From the NCBI RefSeq assembly GCF_009733795.1, contig NZ_WNXX01000017.1:1-64000 (forward strand): 64,000 nucleotides of DNA. The letters run 5' to 3'. The stretch's first letter is position 1, and each line of letters opens with the position of its first letter. The notes under the pieces are model-generated. The model was not told the origin of the DNA. It saw nothing but the letters and a program-made list of their open reading frames with translations, and made no database searches. Shown here in pieces: positions 16,484 to 23,903 of this stretch. Source of the DNA: Actinotalea caeni (GTDB lineage: Bacteria > Actinomycetota > Actinomycetes > Actinomycetales > Beutenbergiaceae). Position numbers and translations under genes: made by a program.

Positions 16484-17059
16484 TCAGCGGAGCCAGGGGT
16501 GCTTGCGGACGACGTCCTGGTGCGCCCACCAGCGGCCGAGGCCCCACGTGTCACCGGCGAGCGTGACCGCCGCGATGACGAGGAGCAGGCCCTCGACCCA
16601 GTGGGAGTCGAGGATCGGGTTGGTGGCCGACTCGCCGATCCACGGCAGCGCCACCAGGTACATGAACGCCATGAGCAGCGCGCCGCCGACGGCCGCGATC
16701 CGCAGGCCGGCGCCGGCGATCATCGCGACGCCGATGCCGAGCAGACCCAGCATGAACAGCACGTCCCCGACGGGGTTGGCGAACGTGGACTGGAAGAACC
16801 CCGCGAGCGGCTGCGCCGGGTCGAGGTTGTTGAGGTAGCCCTGCGCGGGGGTGCCGCCGTTGATCCAGGCGCGCTCCGCGGGGGTGGAGAAGCCGAGCCC
16901 GAACGTCTTGTCCAGGAACGGCCAGAGGAAGAAGAAGCCGATGACGATCCGCGAGACCGCTAGCACCTTCCGGGCGAGCGGGCTGGTGACGACCGACTCC
17001 TGAGTGACGACCGCGGCGGAGGTGGTGACCTCGGCCTGCGCGGTGCGGGTGGTGCTCAT
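16484..17059 (-). CDS. DoxX-family membrane protein
   Basis: The 191-residue protein has a short polar N-terminus and four membrane segments (about 31-50, 97-115, 118-137 and 153-170), with RIVIGFFFLWPFLDK at the start of the first helix, typical of DoxX. Large extracytoplasmic loops follow helix 1. DoxX proteins include thiosulfate:quinone oxidoreductase subunits and the actinobacterial SseA/SodA-associated redox complex, but many have unknown roles. An AAGGACC ribosome site precedes the ATG. Its upstream gap to rsmI holds two small hairpins and a repeat cluster. Confidence 0.8.
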   Translation of the reverse strand: MSTTRTAQAEVTTSAAVVTQESVVTSPLARKVLAVSRIVIGFFFLWPFLDKTFGLGFSTPAERAWINGGTPAQGYLNNLDPAQPLAGFFQSTFANPVGDVLFMLGLLGIGVAMIAGAGLRIAAVGGALLMAFMYLVALPWIGESATNPILDSHWVEGLLLVIAAVTLAGDTWGLGRWWAHQDVVRKHPWLR

Positions 17060-17141
17060 TGTCTGGTCCTTGTCAGGTGATGGGATGGTGCTTGGATCGA
17101 GCGCTCATGACCATTGTTGGGCGCCACGACCGCCCCCGCTC

Positions 17142-17179
17142 GGGACGGAGGTCCCCCCGTCCCTGGGACCTCGGTCCCA
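17142..17179. repeat. Two adjacent small hairpins upstream of DoxX
   Basis: GGGACGG (17142-17148) pairs with CCGTCCC (17157-17163), and TGGGACC (17164-17170) pairs with GGTCCCA (17173-17179). They lie in the divergent gap between the DoxX gene and rsmI, just before the 20-base repeat cluster. Confidence 0.6.
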
Positions 17180-17190
17180 ACCGACCCCGC

Positions 17191-17278
17191 TGTCAACCCG
17201 CTTCTGCCCCCTCGGACGGTTTCAACCCACTTCTGCCCCGGCGCGATCGGCGGCGTCGGGGGCAGGAGTGGGTTGAAA
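17191..17278. repeat. Intergenic 20-base repeat, cluster A (3 copies)
   Basis: Copies at 17191-17210 (TGTCAACCCGCTTCTGCCCC) and 17220-17239 (TTTCAACCCACTTCTGCCCC) are direct. A copy at 17259-17278 is inverted. The second and third form a 22-bp hairpin with one mismatch and a loop of about 18 bases. The same unit recurs at 56101-56331. Confidence 0.9.
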
Positions 17279-17355
17279 CCGGCCCGTGAGACCGGTGACG
17301 GCGAGGACCGCTCCGCACCCGGGTCCCGACCCGCGGCACCTGGCAGACTCACGGC

Positions 17356-18264
17356 GTGGACACCTCAGGCGCCGTCGTGCTCGCGGGCACCCCCATCGGG
17401 GACGCCGAGGACGCCCCGCCGCGGCTGCTGCGGCTGCTCGCCGAGGCCGACGTCGTCGCGGCCGAGGACACCCGGCGGCTGCGAGCGCTCGTCGCGCGGC
17501 TGGGCGTGACGCCGTCCGGCCGCGTGGTCAGCTACCACGAGCACAACGAGGCCGCCCGGGCGTCCGAGCTGGTCGAGGCGGCGCTCGCGGGCCAGACCGT
17601 GCTCGTCGTCAGCGACGCCGGGATGCCCGGCGTCTCCGACCCGGGCTACCGGGTGGTCCGCGCCGCGGTCGACGCGGGCGTGCGGGTGACCGCGGTCCCT
17701 GGTCCGAGCGCCGTCCTCGTCGCGCTCGCGCTCTCCGGGCTCCCGACCGACCGGTTCTGCTTCGAGGGGTTCCTGCCGCGCAAGCCCGCCGAGCGCCGGC
17801 GTGCGCTCGCGGCGCTGGTGACCGAGCCGCGCACGGCCGTGCTGTTCGAGTCCACGCACCGGATCGCGGACACGCTGGCCGACATGGCGCAGGTGCTGGG
17901 ACCGGACCGGGCCGCCGCCGTCTGCCGCGAGCTGACCAAGACGTACGAGGAGGTGCGCCGCGGCACCCTCGCCGAGCTCGCCGCCTGGGCCGCCGACGGC
18001 GTGCGGGGCGAGATCACCGTCGTCGTCGCCGGTGCGCCGCCCGTGCCGGCGTCGACCGACGACCTGCTCGCCGAGGTGCTCGACCGGGTCGCGGACGGCG
18101 AGCGGCTCAAGGAGGCCACCGCCGCCGTCGCGGAGCGGACCGGTGCCAGCCGGCGCGAGCTCTACGAGGCCGCGCTCGCGGCGCGCGACGCCGCACCGGG
18201 TGACCCGAGTCATCTGGGTCATCCGGGTTATCGTGGCGCGACCTCGCGGAAGGAGGGCCGGTGA
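17356..18264 (+). CDS. rsmI: 16S rRNA (cytidine-1402-2'-O)-methyltransferase RsmI
   Basis: RsmI is a tetrapyrrole-methylase-fold enzyme that 2'-O-methylates C1402 in the decoding centre of the 30S subunit. The 302-residue product shows VVLAGTPIGDAEDAPPR at the N-terminus, AEDTRRLRAL, SYHEHNE, VVSDAGMPGVSDPGYRVV (SAM region) and VPGPSAVLVALALSGLP, all diagnostic. The GTG start follows a CAGACT box by six bases, suggesting a leaderless mRNA. The C-terminal end carries short SHLGHPGY repeats. The TGA overlaps the next gene. In most actinomycetes metG follows soon after; here about 8.5 kb intervene. Confidence 0.94.
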   Translation: MDTSGAVVLAGTPIGDAEDAPPRLLRLLAEADVVAAEDTRRLRALVARLGVTPSGRVVSYHEHNEAARASELVEAALAGQTVLVVSDAGMPGVSDPGYRVVRAAVDAGVRVTAVPGPSAVLVALALSGLPTDRFCFEGFLPRKPAERRRALAALVTEPRTAVLFESTHRIADTLADMAQVLGPDRAAAVCRELTKTYEEVRRGTLAELAAWAADGVRGEITVVVAGAPPVPASTDDLLAEVLDRVADGERLKEATAAVAERTGASRRELYEAALAARDAAPGDPSHLGHPGYRGATSRKEGR

Positions 18265-18686
18265 TGGCGGTCAACCGCAACCTCGTGCGCACCGTGATGA
18301 CGATCGTCGGGACCGCCGGCCCCGTCGTCGCGACGTACCTGCGCGAGCACCCCGAGATCGCCCAGGAGGTCCAGGCGACGGTCACCAAGCTGCTGCGGCG
18401 CCGCTCCTCCGGGCCGGCCGGCATGCGGCAGACGATCGAGGTGCTGCGCGAACAGGTCGCCTACCTGGCCGACAGCGCCGACGACGGCACCGAGGCCGCC
18501 CGCGCCCAGGACTGGTCGCGGCGGCTGGACAACCTCGACCACGCGGTCGCGATGCTGCACGACACGGCCAGCCGCCGCGAGGTCAAGGTCGTGCGGCAGC
18601 GGCTGCACGCGCTCCGCGGCGAGATCCTCGCCGCGTTCGTGGCCGAGCAGGCGGACGACGCCGAGCAGCGACGCCTCGGTCGGTGA
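18264..18686 (+). CDS. Conserved hypothetical protein downstream of rsmI
   Basis: I do not recognise a family. The 140-residue protein is soluble or peripherally membrane-bound, with a weakly hydrophobic stretch (about 8-26), Arg-rich segments and predicted long helices (REQVAYLADSADDG..., DNLDHAVAMLHDTASRREVKVVRQRLHALRGEI), probably a helical bundle or coiled coil. The ATG at 18264 is preferred to the GTG three bases upstream because the AAGGAGGG site then has a normal spacing. Its stop lies only 6 bases before the IS481 target site, so its normal downstream context has been lost. Confidence 0.6.
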   Translation: MAVNRNLVRTVMTIVGTAGPVVATYLREHPEIAQEVQATVTKLLRRRSSGPAGMRQTIEVLREQVAYLADSADDGTEAARAQDWSRRLDNLDHAVAMLHDTASRREVKVVRQRLHALRGEILAAFVAEQADDAEQRRLGR

Positions 18687-18698
18687 TCGTTCGCTAGT

Positions 18699-19722
18699 TG
18701 TTGCGTCTCATGAGGTTGGTGACGCTGGGGGTGTGAGGAAGGGGTAGGTCCCCGGCGGCAGGATGGAAGTACCTCTACGACCGTTCTGCTTGAAGGACCT
18801 ACCCCTCGATGAGTCACGCTAACGCTCCGTTGACCCCTGCTGGTCGGCTTCGTCTGATCCAGCGCTGCCAGCACCGCCCGATCGCTCACGTGGCCGCCGA
18901 GGCAGGGATCTCGCGGGCCTGCCTGTCCAAGTGGACGGCCCGCTACGACGCCGACGGCGAAGAGGGCTTGATCGATCGCTCCAGCACGCCGTTCGCTCGC
19001 CCGACCCAGCTTGCTCCGGCGGTGGTGGATCTGATCGAGACCTGGCGCCGGGAACACAAGTGGACCGCCCGGCAGATCGCCCGCGAGCTGGGCGCTGCCG
19101 GGCACCAGGCCTCTGTCGCGACGGTGGGCCGCTGGCTGGTGCGGTTGGGCATCAACCGGCGCAAGGACCTGGACCCTGACGGCTCCTCCAACCGGGAGGT
19201 CGGAACCATCACCACCCGCTTCCCTGGTCATATGGTGCACCTGGATGTGAAGAAGGTCGGCCGCATCCCCGATGGTGGCGGCTGGCGCGCCCACGGCCAT
19301 GGCAGCGCTCAGCACAAGAAGTCCAGGGCTGCCAAGAGAGCTGGCGCCCGCGCCGGGTACGTGTACCTGCACTCGATCATCGACGGCTACTCCCGCCTGG
19401 CCTACACCGAAGCCCTGCCCGATGAGAAGGCAGCCACCACGATCGCCTTCTATGCCCGCGCCCGGGCGTTCTTCGCCGCGCACGGCATCACCCGGATCGT
19501 GCGCGTGATCACCGACAACGGCTCCAACTACCGCGCCCGCGACTTCACCCGGACCGTCCTGGCGACAGCCTCCCGGCACCAACGCACCCGCCCCTACACA
19601 CCCCGCCACAACGGCAAGGTCGAGCGCTACCAGCGCATCCTGGCCGAAGAGCTGCTCTACGCCCACGCCTGGAACAGCGAAGCCGAACGAGCCGCCGCCA
19701 TCACCGTCTGGAACATCCACTA
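18699..19722 (+). mobile_element. IS481-family element, right end missing
   Basis: The left end TGTTGCGTCTCATGAGG starts at 18699, directly after GCTAGT (18693-18698), which fits the NCTAGN target preference known for IS481. The transposase gene begins 110 bases in. The right end is absent because ISL3 sequence begins at about 19723. Confidence 0.7.
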
Positions 19723-19723
19723 G
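18809..19723 (+). pseudogene. IS481-family transposase, C-terminally truncated
   Basis: The 304-residue product has an N-terminal helix-turn-helix region (HVAAEAGISRACLSKWTARY) and an rve-type DDE core that is still intact: Asp146 (HLDVKK), Asp236 (ITDNGSN) and Glu272 (GKVERYQR). IS481 transposases normally run on after WNIH with an NxHRPH-type segment for roughly 20-30 more residues; here TAG follows at once. The stop is created by the joint with ISL3 sequence. Loss of the C-terminus and of the right terminal repeat should make the element immobile. Confidence 0.8.
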
Positions 19724-20871
19724 AAGTAGGCCAGGACGTCGGCGGCGCGCTTCTTCAGGGTGCGCCCCAGGGTTCGGACCTCGTGGAGCGCGGCGGGAAC
19801 GCCGGCGCTCAGTGAGGTGATGAGTTCGGTCATGAGTGCTCGGCCGGTCGCGCGGTCCGGGGCGCGGTAGGCGGTGATCATCTGCTGGTAGACGCCCCAG
19901 GTGGCCTCGACCTGGACGTGCTCCTCGACAGCGAATAGCGCCTTGAGCCGGGACTGCTGCTTGTCGGTGAGCAGCTCGGCGCCGGTGTGCAGGGTGCGAC
20001 GGGCGCGGTAGAGCGGATCGGCAGCCCGTCCTCGGTGGCCGTGGAGCTCTTGCTGGACGCGGCGGCGGCAGCGGTCCATCGCGTCGCCGGCCAGGCGCAC
20101 GACGTGGAAGGGATCCATCACCGCCACGGCCTTGGGCAGTTCCTCGGTGGTGGCGGTCTTGAACCCGGTGAAGCCGTCCATCGCCACCACCTCCACGCCC
20201 TGGCGCCAGGTCTCGCCGCGATCCTTCAGCCACTGCTTGAAGGCTTGCTTGGATCGGCCCGGGACCATGTCCAGCAGCCGCGAAGGGCCAGTTCCCTCGC
20301 GGATCGGGGTGAGGTCGATGATGACGGTGACGTACTTGTCCCCGCGGCGGGTGTGGCGCCACACGTGCTCATCGACGCCCACGACCCTCACGCCGTCGAA
20401 CCGGTCCGGATCGCTGATGAGCAGGCGCCTGCCCTCGGCCAGGACCGCGGCGTTCGCGGTGTTCCACGACACGCGCAGGCCCTCGGCCAGGCGCGCGACC
20501 GTCAGGTGCTGGCACACGATCGCCTCCAGGGCCCAGCGCAGCCCGCCGCGGGAGATCGCCGCCCGCGGTTCGGCCGCTGCGGTGGTGTCCTGACGCCACA
20601 CGTGCCCGCACCCGGTGCACCGGTAGCGGCGCACGGTGATCAGCAGCGTGGTGGGGCGCCAGCCCAGCGGCTCGTGCGCCAGCTGCCGGGTGACGGTGTC
20701 GCGCGGCACGCCCTCGCAGCCGCACCGTCGACACCACTCGTCGGCCGCAGTGACTCGGCAGGCGAGCACCGCGCGGTCGGGCTCGAGCAGCTGGCCGATG
20801 ACCTCCAAGCCGAGGTCGTCCAGGCGGGCGAACGTGGTCAGGTCAGGGCGCGTGAAGGTAGCCTCGAGCAT
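19720..20871 (-). pseudogene. ISL3-family transposase, C-terminally truncated
   Basis: The 383-residue product contains the ISL3 N-terminal zinc finger (Cys47, Cys50, Cys85, Cys88), the helix-turn-helix HLTVARLAEGLRVSWNTAN, and the DDE_Tnp_ISL3 domain (VVGVDEHVWRH with Asp167, VVAMDGFTGFK with Asp232, MDPFHVVRLAGDAMDRCRRR). It stops at ...RAADVLAYF. Full-length relatives continue for about 40-50 residues, which include the third acidic residue of the catalytic set. The TAG stop lies in the fusion joint shared with the IS481 remnant, so both transposases were cut by the same event. Confidence 0.82.
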
Positions 20872-20981
20872 GTCGAGGTCTTTCGGGTGGCTGGCGTAGG
20901 AACCTCCATCATCGGAAGACCTCGACCTCTACCCAGCGGCCGACGCACCCACTACCTCTACACCCTCATCTGCGAAGAGCC
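19723..20981 (-). mobile_element. ISL3-family element, one end missing
   Basis: The transposase 5' side is complete and ends in GCGAAGAGCC (20972-20981), which reads GGCTCTTCGC on the minus strand, an end sequence I associate with actinobacterial ISL3 elements. The other end and the last part of the gene are missing at the IS481 joint. Confidence 0.65.
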
Positions 20982-21061
20982 GCCAGATCAGACCGTCACA
21001 GTGGAGCCAGACCAACCTGCCAGAGTCACGAGGGACGCCGCCGAGGCGAACGGTCTCGGAC
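20982..21061. other. Short unassigned segment between ISL3 end and lipoprotein gene
   Basis: The 80 bases hold no gene. They are the 3' flank of the leftward lipoprotein gene. No 8-bp duplication can be tested because the partner end of ISL3 is gone. Confidence 0.4.
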
Positions 21062-21451
21062 TCAGCCCTCTGGGAACTCCAGGCAAGACAGTTCGCCCCA
21101 GACGGGAGAGACGGCAAGGATCTCGTCTCCGTCGGGGCTGATCTCCCAGACGACTGCGTCGAAGGTGTCGGCCGTCGGAATTGCGCAGACGTCCAATGGG
21201 TACTCGTCTGAGGGCACGGGTTCGGCGAGTTCGATGACGACGAACCAGTCGTCGCGTGCCCCCGTGACGGGTTCGCGCGCTTCTCCCTCACGCCACGCCT
21301 GCGGAAACCGGTCATCGCCGCGCGCAGTTTCTTCGGCGCGTTCTCCCGGAGAGGAGGGCGTAGGAGCGCATGCGGCCAGGGTCGCCGCTGCCAGCGCAGC
21401 GACTGCCACCATTGACGGCCAGGAACGGTGACCTTTCATCGGAGCGCTCAT
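21062..21451 (-). CDS. Putative small lipoprotein
   Basis: I do not recognise a family. The 129-residue product begins MSAPMKGHRSWPSM and has a hydrophobic signal ending in the lipobox LAAC (Cys28), followed by a Ser/Glu-rich linker and a compact acidic domain (DDWFVVIELAEPVPSDEYPLDVC...). It should be lipidated and held on the outer face of the membrane. The ATG at 21451 overlaps the TGA of the S1-protease gene (ATGA), which indicates translational coupling to it; a second ATG four codons in is possible. An anchored partner or inhibitor of the coupled protease is conceivable, but nothing in the sequence proves it. Confidence 0.6.
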   Translation of the reverse strand: MSAPMKGHRSWPSMVAVAALAAATLAACAPTPSSPGERAEETARGDDRFPQAWREGEAREPVTGARDDWFVVIELAEPVPSDEYPLDVCAIPTADTFDAVVWEISPDGDEILAVSPVWGELSCLEFPEG

Positions 21452-21785
21452 GTCGTCAGGATCCATCCTGAGGGGATCTGGTAGGTGATCGACGCGACGA
21501 TGCAGTTTCCGGCATTGCTCCCGCTGGCGACCTTGCCCGAGGTGAGGCCAACTGCGTTGCTGAATTGGAACCACGGGCCGCCGCTGTCGCCGTTGTTGCA
21601 CAGGGTGCCAGATCCGCTGTTCATGTCGCTGCGTCGACCGCGGAGGGCCCGTCGTCGGCTGGGCTCGCGTCGTCGTCGTTGTCGGCGTGCGCCGGCGACA
21701 GGCTCCCCATGACAAGGGCTGCCGCAACCGCCAGATACACTGTTGGCTGGCGAAACGTCTTGAACGTGCGATGGGTTGGCGGCAC
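21448..21785 (-). pseudogene. Secreted S1 (trypsin-like) serine protease with internal deletion
   Basis: The gene starts at GTG 21785 with an AGGGGGAGG site and encodes a signal peptide (hydrophobic YLAVAAALVMGSLSPAHA, then DNDDDASPADDG). After about 54 codons this frame stops. The other frame continues as DMNSGSGTLCNNGDSGGPWF, the catalytic-serine block of S1 proteases, followed by ...GKVASGSNAGNC... and the C-terminal strand. The segments carrying the catalytic His and Asp are absent, so an out-of-frame deletion of roughly 100-150 codons has occurred. The TGA overlaps the lipoprotein ATG. The promoter and ribosome site look intact, so the short product and the lipoprotein may still be expressed. 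Confidence 0.72.
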
Positions 21786-21827
21786 CTTGAGCCTCCCCCT
21801 AGTGGCATCTACGTTGATGCAAGCGCG

Positions 21828-21856
21828 AGTCTAATCATCGCTTCTGAGAGAAGCAA
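21828..21856 (-). promoter_or_regulatory. Promoter of the protease-lipoprotein pair
   Basis: On the minus strand TTGCTT (21856-21851) and TAGACT (21833-21828) are exactly 17 bases apart, 43 bases upstream of the GTG. It is one of the best sigma-70-type promoters in the window. The IS5 remnant ends 20 bases upstream of it. Confidence 0.6.
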
Positions 21857-21876
21857 CAACTTTCCGGCGCGCCTAG

Positions 21877-22587
21877 GGCGTGTTGGTAAAGCCCGTCATC
21901 GTGTCCAGATGAGGGTCGCGGCGAGGGTGAGTCCGGCGAGATAGGCCCGGGCGGTCTTGTCGTAGCGGGTCGCGATTCCGCGCCACTGCTTGAGCTTGTT
22001 GAAGCAGCGCTCGACGACGTTGCGACCCTTGTAGGCCTCGGCGTCGAAGGTGCGTGGCCGGCCGCCCCGGGATCCGCGGCGAGCGCGTCCGGCCTTCTGG
22101 TCATCGCGTTCGGGGATGGTGACCTTGATCCCGCGGCCGGTGAGGTAGCGACGGTTCGCCGCGGAGGTGTAGGCCTTATCGGCCAACACGCGGTCGGGTC
22201 GGCTCCGGGGGCGTCCTGGCCTGCCGTCTCGGACGTTGATGGTGTCGAGCACGCTGTTGAAGTAGGTGGTGTCCGCAGCGTTCCCACCGGTCAGCACCAA
22301 CCCCAGCGGCCTGCCCACGGCGTCTGTCGCGAGGTGGATCTTGCAGGTCACACCGCCACGAGAGCGGCCGATCGCATGGTCAGGCGGCTCGGGATCGCCG
22401 CTGCGAACGAAGGGATTCGTGTAACTCGACCCAGCCCCCTGTGTCCCTGGGAAGGGTGGCGCCGTGCTGGTGGACGCGGGTGATGGTGGAGTCCACCGAG
22501 ACCGTCCACTCCACCTCGCCCCTGGCTGCTGCCGCGCCCTGAACGGTGGCCAGCAGCCGCGCCCAGGTGCCGTCGGTCGACACCAAC
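21877..22587 (-). mobile_element. IS5-family (IS427-like) element, 5' part missing
   Basis: One end (GGGCGTGTTGGTAAAGCC from 21877) abuts CTAG at 21873-21876, a usual target for this group. The other end and the first third of the transposase gene are absent: recognisable transposase sequence begins at about 22586. Confidence 0.7.
21896..22586 (-). pseudogene. IS5-family transposase remnant, N-terminally truncated and frameshifted
   Basis: Recognisable sequence starts STDGTWARLLATVQGAAAARG, continues through the first catalytic Asp (VDSTITRVHQH) to GGWVELHE, then jumps frame to NPFVRSGDPEPPDHAIGRSRGG, VLADKAYTSAANRRYL (second Asp) and RNVVERCFNKLKQWRGIATRYDK (Glu), ending ATLIWTR. About 80-90 N-terminal residues typical of IS427-group transposases are missing. 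Some IS427 elements use programmed frameshifting, but with the N-terminus lost this copy cannot be functional. Confidence 0.82.
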
Positions 22588-22640
22588 CCCCAGCCTCACG
22601 ACTCCGAACCGGCGTCACCAACGTCATGAGCCAGAACAGC

Positions 22641-22646
22641 TAGTCT
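22641..22646 (+). promoter_or_regulatory. -10 box of the 170-residue membrane protein gene (leaderless type)
   Basis: TAGTCT ends seven bases before the ATG at 22654, about 55 bases after the IS5 remnant. Confidence 0.5.
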
Positions 22647-22653
22647 CCCCGAC

Positions 22654-23166
22654 ATGATCATCTGGCGGGGGTGGGGGATCGTGGCGCTGCCGTTGGTGGC
22701 GCTCCTGGTGTTCGGGCTCGGGACGCTGATCTCGACGGGGCTGCTGGGGCACGACGCGCTCGAGGGCGTCGGCGCCGGCATCGGGCTGCTCGTCGCGGCA
22801 CCGGTGACGTGGCTCCTCGGGCGGTGGCTGAACCAGCGCAGCGCCGAGAAGGCCGCGGACCGGTACGTGGCCGCGCGGCAGCCGGAGCTGCACCAGCAGG
22901 TGCACCAGGCCGCCGAGAACCAGACGCTGCGCGACCTGCAGGGTCTGTCGCAGGAGGACCTGCAGATGCGCTGGCACGACGCCTACGCGCGCAACCGCGG
23001 CCAGCTCGAGGGCGTCGCGGTGCAGCAGCTGGCCTCCGAGCGCGAGGAGGTCCGACGCCGCCTGCGCAACCAGAACTCGCTGTTCTTCATCCCGGTGCAG
23101 TGGCTGTGGGTGCCGCTGGCCGCGGGCGGGGTGCTCGCGCTCACCGGAGGCCTCGCCGGCTCCTGA
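22654..23166 (+). CDS. Membrane protein of unknown function
   Basis: I do not recognise a family. The 170-residue protein has two N-terminal membrane helices (about 8-29 and 38-59), a helical cytoplasmic region rich in Gln/Glu/Arg (about 64-140, likely coiled coil: ...LHQQVHQAAENQTLRDLQGLSQEDLQMRW...), and a third membrane helix near the C-terminus (about 147-167). It directly follows the IS scar and keeps its own promoter, so it looks like ancestral sequence. It converges on the nicotinamidase gene with a one-base gap. Confidence 0.6.
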   Translation: MIIWRGWGIVALPLVALLVFGLGTLISTGLLGHDALEGVGAGIGLLVAAPVTWLLGRWLNQRSAEKAADRYVAARQPELHQQVHQAAENQTLRDLQGLSQEDLQMRWHDAYARNRGQLEGVAVQQLASEREEVRRRLRNQNSLFFIPVQWLWVPLAAGGVLALTGGLAGS

Positions 23167-23167
23167 G

Positions 23168-23764
23168 TCAGGCCGAGGGCTCCAGCAGCACGCCCGCGGC
23201 CGCCATCTCCTCGCGCGCCCTGGCCCCCTGCTCGGGCGTCACCGGCACCGTGAGGTCGGTGAGCACGCGGACGCGCAGGCCCAGCGCGGCGGCGTCGAGC
23301 GCGGTCTGCTTGACGCAGTGCGACTCCGCGATGCCCACGACGTCGACCTCGGTGATGCCGCGTGCCGCCAGCAGGTCGGCGAGCGGCCGGCCCGCGACGT
23401 CGACACCCTCGAACCCGGAGTAGGCGGCCTCGTAGCGGCCCTTCTTGACGCTGATGTCGGGGGCCAGGTCGGCCAGCGCCGGGTGCAGCTCGGCCTCGTC
23501 GGTGCCGGCCACGCCGTGCGGCGGCCAGGTGTCGACGAAGTCGGGCTCGTCGGAGAAGTGCTCGCCCGGGTCGATGTGCCAGTCCTGCGTGGTGACGACG
23601 GCGTCGTAGTCGGACCGGTGCGCGGCCGCGTAGCCGGCGACCCGCTCGGCGACGGCGTTGCCGCCCTCGACGGCGAGCGCGCCGCCCTCGCAGAACGTCG
23701 GCTGCACGTCGACGACGAGGAGCGCGCGGCGTGCGTCGCGGTCGTGGTGGGCGGTCTGCGTCAT
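23168..23764 (-). CDS. pncA: Nicotinamidase (isochorismatase fold)
   Basis: PncA hydrolyses nicotinamide to nicotinate and feeds NAD salvage. The 198-residue product has the catalytic triad Asp19 (LVVDVQPTF), Lys107 or Lys108 (ISVKKGRYEAAY) and Cys150 (IAESHCVKQTA), and the metal ligands Asp61-x-His63 with His69 (TTQDWHIDPGEHF), all at family spacing. The same enzyme type activates pyrazinamide in mycobacteria. The ATG at 23764 follows a GAGAAT box closely and may be leaderless. With the NrtR/NadABC cluster at 49-56 kb the cell has both salvage and de novo routes to NAD. Confidence 0.92.
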   Translation of the reverse strand: MTQTAHHDRDARRALLVVDVQPTFCEGGALAVEGGNAVAERVAGYAAAHRSDYDAVVTTQDWHIDPGEHFSDEPDFVDTWPPHGVAGTDEAELHPALADLAPDISVKKGRYEAAYSGFEGVDVAGRPLADLLAARGITEVDVVGIAESHCVKQTALDAAALGLRVRVLTDLTVPVTPEQGARAREEMAAAGVLLEPSA

Positions 23765-23890
23765 GGCTCCATTCTCGCTGTCCCGGCCGTCGTCGTCCAC
23801 GCGTGTGCACGGCGCCATGCCGGGGTCGCCCCGTGTCTCGACACGCCGTCGCACCGCGGACACGGCTGCGACCCGACGGCGTGGCGCGAG

Positions 23891-23896
23891 TAGCCT
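23891..23896 (+). promoter_or_regulatory. -10 box of alaC (leaderless type)
   Basis: TAGCCT ends seven bases before the ATG at 23904. Confidence 0.5.
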
Positions 23897-23903
23897 CGCC
23901 GTC

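Larger units (their letters stand above)
18693..22587. mobile_element. Mobile-element scar of about 3.9 kb between rsmI region and a membrane-protein gene
   Basis: The segment contains remnants of three unrelated IS families (IS481, ISL3, IS5), plus a lipoprotein gene and a deleted protease gene between them. Each IS boundary that can be placed falls at a CTAG (18694-18697, 19720-19723, 21873-21876). None of the three transposase genes is complete. This block separates the rsmI pair from the rightward genes that lead to metG. Confidence 0.75.

Noticed and set aside
16396-16554. Longer N-terminus for the mannosyltransferase
   Set aside because: The extension would overlap the DoxX terminator and 3' end. 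The -10 box at 16403-16408 favours the GTG at 16395.
20929-21315. Leftward ORF of 128 codons crossing the ISL3 end and lipoprotein gene
   Set aside because: It is a shadow frame across an IS boundary with no start site or homology; the lipoprotein frame has a signal peptide and lipobox.
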